The translations under genes and the position numbers were made by a program. A stretch of 46,712 nt of DNA from Candidatus Dormiibacterota bacterium (lineage in GTDB: Bacteria > Chloroflexota > Dormibacteria > Aeolococcales > Aeolococcaceae): contig PMOL01000011.1 of assembly GCA_003162415.1 (NCBI GenBank), positions 148,701 through 195,412 on the forward strand, read 5' to 3'. Each line of letters starts with the position of its first letter. The first letter of the stretch is position 1. This document shows, piece by piece, positions 42,720-46,712 of this stretch. Under the pieces are notes generated by a model. The model was not told the DNA's origin. It was given only the letters and a program-made list of their open reading frames with translations, and did not search any database.

Positions 42720-44005
42720 GCCACCAGAGCCGTGGCCTGCGCCCTCACCGGGCAGCGGCCGGCTCCGCAGTGGGCTTCGAACTCATCGCGAAAGTACTTG
42801 TAGGCGGACATGACGAACCAGGTCGCGGTATCGCCGAGCGGACAGAAACAGCGTCCATCCATGTTCGAGCAGATGTCGGTGAGGCTGGCCAGTTCGGCAC
42901 GTGTCGCGTGACCCGATTCGAGGCGATGCATCAGCTCCGATTCGAAGTAGGTCCCCTCGCGGCAGGGCACGCACTTGCCACACGATTCGTGGCGATAGAA
43001 GTCGACCAGTCGCATCGACACGTCGACAAGGCAGGTGGTCTCGTCCATGAAGATCATCGCGCCCGCTCCGAGCGATGATCCCGCCTCCTGGACGGCGTTC
43101 ATGTCCAGCGGCAGGTCCAGATGCTGCGGGAGCAGCACCTGCATCGAGCCTCCCCCCGGCTGGAACGCCTTGAGCGTGTGGCCCTGCCAGATGCCACCGC
43201 ACTCCACGTCGAGGAGCTCGCGAATCGGCGTCCCCAGCTGCATCTCGTAATTGCCGGGCCGATTGATGTGGCCGCTGCAACAGAAAACCCTTGTGCCGGC
43301 GCTCTTCTCGGTGCCCAGCGCTTTGAACCACTCGCCGCCGCGCAGAACGATGTGGGGCAGGTTGCAGAGAGTCTCGACGTTGTTCACGACGGTCGGTTGC
43401 CCGTAGAGGCCCTTGATCGCGGGGAACGGCGGCTTGAGCCGCGGCTGGCCACGAAGCCCCTCGAGCGATTCGATCAGCGCCGTCTCCTCGCCACAGATGT
43501 ACGCGCCCGCGCCGCCATGCACGATGACGTCGCAATCGAACCCACTGCCGAGGATGTTCCTGCCGATGTAGCCGCCGGCCCGCGCTTCTTCGACTGCGCG
43601 CTCGAGCAGGAGGCGCTGGTCGTGGTACTCCCCGCGGATGTAGATGAACGACGTGTTCACCTGGAGTGCGTACGACGCGATCAGCAGCCCCTCGATGAGC
43701 TGGTGCGGGCTCTCGTCGATCAGGTAGCGATCCTTGAAGCATCCCGGCTCCGACTCGTCGGCGTTGCAGCAGAGATAGCGTGGGAAGACGTCCTTCGGAA
43801 GGAACGACCACTTCATCCCGGTCGGAAACCCCGCCCCTCCCCGTCCTCGAATGTTGGACGTCTTCACCTCGGCGACCAGCGTCTCCGGGGTGAACTTCTT
43901 GAACGCCTCCCGCAGCCCCTGGTAACCCCCGACCTTCTCGTACCCCTTGAGCGTCTGCAGGGCGTCCGCGCCAAAATCCTTGGTGAGCAGCTTGTACTCA
44001 GGCAT
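42716..44005 (-). CDS. nuoF: NADH-quinone oxidoreductase subunit F
   Basis: A 429-residue peripheral subunit that binds FMN and NADH and holds cluster N3. GRGGAGFPTGMKWSF and CNADESEPGCFKDR bind the nucleotides, and ESCGKCVPCREGT with a downstream Cys provides the [4Fe-4S] ligands. The ATG at 44005 lies 47 nt after the nuoE stop, one of the few true gaps in the operon. Confidence 0.96.
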
Positions 44006-44052
44006 CGACGCTCATCAGGCACGGTGCGGTTCCACTCATCGGCCGCTGCATC

Positions 44053-44730
44053 CTACTGGGGAGCCTTGCGAGGGCGTCGCGTTCGAGGCTTCGGCGCCTG
44101 AGGCGTCGTCGGTGGTCCCGCGGGTCCTGTCGTCGCGGGTCCCCCTCCCCGTTCTGCGGCCGGGTCTGACCGTACGTTGTCGTCCGTTCTGGGAACGGGC
44201 ATCTCGGCGCCCAGCCTGCGACCGGCGCTGCCCCCCGCGACGCCACCCGCTGGCGCACTTTGTCGTAGGGCGCCGAGGACCGCGTCCACCCTCTCCGGTG
44301 TGAGGTTTTCTTGAAAGTGATGATCCACCTGCATCGTAGGGGCGCCGCCGCAACCGCCAAGGCATTCGACGGTGCTCGACCATGTGAACTCGCCGTCGGC
44401 GGTCGTCTCTCCGGATTTACACGCCAAGGAGCGTTCCAAGTGGTCGACGATGTCTTCGGCTCCGCGGAGCGCGCAGGAGACGTTGATGCAGACGATGACC
44501 TCGTGGCGGCCGTGGGGGCGCTGGAAGTACATCGAGTAGAAGGTCGAGACGGCTTCGACGTCGCTGGGCGTGACCTGGAGGATGCCGGCGATCTCGGTCA
44601 TGGCGTCCGGGGTGATCAGGCCCTGCTCGTGCTGGACCGCCCAGAGCGCCGGGAGAATGGCGCTGCGCGCACGCGGATACCGGTCGCGGGCACGCTCGAT
44701 CGCGCTCCGCGTCTCCGCCTGCAAGGTCAT
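44053..44730 (-). CDS. nuoE: NADH-quinone oxidoreductase subunit E
   Basis: A 225-residue thioredoxin-like subunit with the [2Fe-2S] cluster N1a: C81, C86 (CINVSCALRG), C123, C127 (ECLGGCGGAP). Residues from about 159 to 225 form a Gly/Pro/Ala/Arg-rich, probably disordered tail not seen in standard NuoE of about 160 residues, ending in a basic RTRRPRKAPQ. The ATG at 44730 lies 52 nt after nuoD. Confidence 0.95.
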   Translation of the reverse strand: MTLQAETRSAIERARDRYPRARSAILPALWAVQHEQGLITPDAMTEIAGILQVTPSDVEAVSTFYSMYFQRPHGRHEVIVCINVSCALRGAEDIVDHLERSLACKSGETTADGEFTWSSTVECLGGCGGAPTMQVDHHFQENLTPERVDAVLGALRQSAPAGGVAGGSAGRRLGAEMPVPRTDDNVRSDPAAERGGGPATTGPAGPPTTPQAPKPRTRRPRKAPQ

Positions 44731-44782
44731 GCGAGGGTCCCCGCGACATCGCGGCGGCCCGGTGCGGATCTCAGGGGGCGAG

Positions 44783-46075
44783 TCATCTGTCGACGTCCCC
44801 GAGCACGATGTCGATGGAGCCGATGACCGCGACCACGTCGGCGATCAGCTCGCCGCGAACCATATGCGGCAGGGCGCTCAGGTTGCTGAAGGATGGTGCA
44901 CGCACCTTGCAGCGGTATGGACGGTTGGTCCCGTCGCTCACCAGGTAGAAGCCCAGCTCGCCGCGCGGAGATTCCACCGCCTGGTAGACCTGACCAGCAG
45001 GGACACGCATGCCTTCGGTCACGAGCTTGAAGTGGTGGATGAGCGACTCCATGCTGGTGTTGAGCTCGTTGCGGGGTGGGAGCGCAACACGCCGATCGGT
45101 CGTGTTCACGGGACCGTCGGGAAGGTTTTCGAACGCCTGAGTGATGATCTTCAACGACTCGCGCATCTCCTGCATGCGCACCAGGTAGCGGTCGTAGACG
45201 TCGCCGGTCCGACCGATCGGGACATCGAAGTCGAAGTGGTCGTAGGAGCTGTACGGGTGCGCCTTGCGCAGGTCGTAGGGGACCCCACTTCCCCGCAACA
45301 CCGGCCCCGTGGCCCCGTAGGCCATCGCATCCTCGGGGGTCAGCGTGCCCAACCCGATCGTCCGCTGCCGCCAGATCGGGTTCTTGGTGATCAGCAGCTC
45401 GTGATCGTCGATCAGCTTGGGGAAGGTCTTGATGACCGCGCCGACCATCTCGTAGAACGCATCAGGGACGTCTGCGAGCAGGCCGCCAACGCGGATGAAC
45501 GAGGTGTGCATGCGCACGCCGCTCACCAGCTCATTGATATCGAGGAGCTTCTCGCGATCGCGCCACGCGTACACGAATGCTGTGGTGGCTCCGAGGTCGA
45601 GCGCGCTGGTGCCGTACCAGAGGAGGTGGCTCGCGAGGCGGCAGAGCTCGCACATGATCACGCGCAGGTACTGGCCGCGCAGCGGCACCTCGATGCCGAG
45701 CAGCCGCTCGACTGCGAGCGAGAAACCGAGGTTGTTGAAGAGCGGCGACAGGTAGTCCATCCGATCCGTGTAAGGGATGCACTGCTGATAGGTGTGCCGC
45801 TCGAAATCCTTCTCGAATCCCGTGTGCAGGTAGCCGATGTCGGGGCGGCACTCGAGCACGACCTCGCCCTCGAGGTTGAGCACCAGGCGCAGTACCCCGT
45901 GCGTCGAGGGATGCATCGGCCCCATGTTCAATTCCATGGTGCTGTCGCCGATCTCGACGAGGTCGATGGCGTCCAGTCCGGCCTCGATGCCGAGACGCTC
46001 GCGACCGGCTTCGTACTGCTCGCTGAGCGGATCGACGTCAGTGACCGGGCCACCCAGCGGCGGCAGCGCGGTCAT
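44783..46075 (-). CDS. nuoD: NADH-quinone oxidoreductase subunit D
   Basis: A 430-residue 49-kDa-type subunit that forms the quinone site with NuoB. ELNMGPMHPSTHGVLRL holds the conserved quinone-site histidine loop; RMDYLSPLFNN, RMHTSFIRVGG and the C-terminal IGSIDIVLGDVDR are diagnostic. The ATG at 46075 overlaps the nuoC stop (ATGA). A longer reading would be inside nuoC. Confidence 0.96.
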   Translation of the reverse strand: MTALPPLGGPVTDVDPLSEQYEAGRERLGIEAGLDAIDLVEIGDSTMELNMGPMHPSTHGVLRLVLNLEGEVVLECRPDIGYLHTGFEKDFERHTYQQCIPYTDRMDYLSPLFNNLGFSLAVERLLGIEVPLRGQYLRVIMCELCRLASHLLWYGTSALDLGATTAFVYAWRDREKLLDINELVSGVRMHTSFIRVGGLLADVPDAFYEMVGAVIKTFPKLIDDHELLITKNPIWRQRTIGLGTLTPEDAMAYGATGPVLRGSGVPYDLRKAHPYSSYDHFDFDVPIGRTGDVYDRYLVRMQEMRESLKIITQAFENLPDGPVNTTDRRVALPPRNELNTSMESLIHHFKLVTEGMRVPAGQVYQAVESPRGELGFYLVSDGTNRPYRCKVRAPSFSNLSALPHMVRGELIADVVAVIGSIDIVLGDVDR

Positions 46076-46638
46076 CGCGATCCTCCCGGCATGTCCCGCG
46101 GACGCTCCGCGGCGGGGAGCGCCCACTCGAGATTGTGCGTGAAGGCGATCGGTTCGCCGAACGACGCGTAGTCCTTGCGAAGCGGGTGGCCGTCCCAGTC
46201 GGTGGGCAGGAGGATCCGCTTGAGGTCGTGATGGCCGGTGAATGTGATGCCGAGGAGGTCGTAGCACTCGCGCTCGTGCCAGTCCATACCGGCGAAGACC
46301 TCCTCGAGCGTCGGCACGTTGGGATCGTCCTCGGTGACCTGCACGATCAGGCGGCAGACGTCGTTGTGCTGGAGCGACCGGAGCATGTAGACCACATCGA
46401 AGCGCGGTTCGGCGGGCTCACGATCTGGCCAGTCCACGGCGGTGACGAAGACCGGGGTCGTGTACGCCGCATCGGGGTGATCGCGGAGCAGGGTGCAGAC
46501 CGTGACCAGGTCGGCGCGGTCCACCCATACGGTCACCTCGCCAAATCCGCTGTCGCGACGGCGCACCGCGGTCGGAAGCTCCCGTTCGAGGAGGTCCGCT
46601 GCTCGCGCGCCGCTCATGGGCGATCCCACGGCGGTCAT
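46072..46638 (-). CDS. nuoC: NADH-quinone oxidoreductase subunit C
   Basis: A 188-residue 30-kDa-type subunit that bridges NuoD and NuoI. VPTLEEVFAGMDWHERECYDLLGITFTGHHDLKRILLPTDWDGHPLRKDY is the family signature, present in full between residues about 108 and 158. It is separate from NuoD, unlike the fused enterobacterial NuoCD. ATG 5 nt after the nuoB stop. Confidence 0.96.
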   Translation of the reverse strand: MTAVGSPMSGARAADLLERELPTAVRRRDSGFGEVTVWVDRADLVTVCTLLRDHPDAAYTTPVFVTAVDWPDREPAEPRFDVVYMLRSLQHNDVCRLIVQVTEDDPNVPTLEEVFAGMDWHERECYDLLGITFTGHHDLKRILLPTDWDGHPLRKDYASFGEPIAFTHNLEWALPAAERPRDMPGGSR

Positions 46639-46643
46639 CGCGC

Positions 46644-46712
46644 CTACCCGAGCAGCGAGCCGGGGAGTTCCCCGGCGATCTTCTTCTGCAGCTTCATGAC
46701 CGCGTCCAGCAG
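46644..46712 (-). CDS. nuoB: NADH-quinone oxidoreductase subunit B, last 22 residues (truncated by window edge)
   Basis: The minus strand is open from the last base and reads LLDAVMKLQKKIAGELPGSLLG before a TAG at 46644-46646. The LLDAxMKLQxKI ending is that of the NuoB subunit, which holds cluster N2, and it lies directly before nuoC as expected. Its cysteines are outside the window. Confidence 0.85.
   Translation of the reverse strand: MLDAVMKLQKKIAGELPGSLLG

Noticed and set aside
44570..46171. 533-codon open frame on the plus strand
   Set aside because: Antisense shadow of nuoD/nuoE; no recognisable domain.

Overview
The window is a gene-dense, very GC-rich bacterial chromosome segment with no mobile elements, CRISPR arrays or phage genes. 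The taxon cannot be fixed from sequence alone. A high-GC Terrabacteria lineage (Chloroflexota/Dormibacterota-like, or an actinobacterial relative) fits best. The reasons are a mycobacterial Sdh1-like succinate dehydrogenase, LysW-dependent (aminoadipate) lysine synthesis, a hisG-short/hisZ histidine operon, plant-type APS reductase, a 14-gene complex I operon, and many TANNNT -10 boxes lying 6-10 nt from a start codon (leaderless transcription).

Layout. (1) 1-666 (+): C-terminal part of malate dehydrogenase. (2) 653-1315 (-): HAD phosphatase. (3) 1327-5024 (-): sdhC-sdhA-sdhB plus a one-helix membrane protein. (4) 5085-8910 (-): sulfite reductase, APS reductase and siroheme synthase, read from a TTGACT-18-TAGGAT promoter through a structured leader with upstream ORFs. 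(5) 9233-16603 (-): hisC-Z-G-D-B-H-A-F-I. (6) 16659-23665 (+): a lysine operon (hcs-lysT-lysU-lysW-lysX-lysK-lysY-lysZ). Its promoter is followed by a 25-codon leader peptide with two adjacent AAA lysine codons, a long hairpin, a possible antiterminator and an intrinsic terminator. (7) 23698-26310 (+): glycerophosphodiesterase and an AidB-like acyl-CoA dehydrogenase. (8) 26307-27281: O-methyltransferase, tRNA-His and tRNA-Arg. (9) 27334-30441: two homologous GT-C-type membrane glycosyltransferases, tail to tail. (10) 30507-31175 (+): histidine phosphatase. (11) 31142-46712 (-): nuoB(partial)-C-D-E-F-G-H-I-J-K-L-M-N, then a shrunken GlcE-like flavoprotein and ResB.

How the genes work together. 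The window covers central respiration (malate dehydrogenase, succinate:quinone oxidoreductase, NADH:quinone oxidoreductase, cytochrome c maturation), sulfate assimilation with its siroheme cofactor, and histidine and lysine synthesis. Genes inside operons mostly overlap by 4 nt (ATGA/GTGA), which implies coupled translation. All four convergent gene pairs overlap at their 3' ends.

Most noteworthy points: the apparent lysine-codon attenuator in front of the LysW operon; the Cys-containing leaderless leader ORF and structured leader before the sulfur operon; a NuoL lacking the usual TM5 glutamate; and the minimal GlcE-like flavoprotein inserted between nuoN and resB. These are readings by eye and have not been tested computationally or experimentally.
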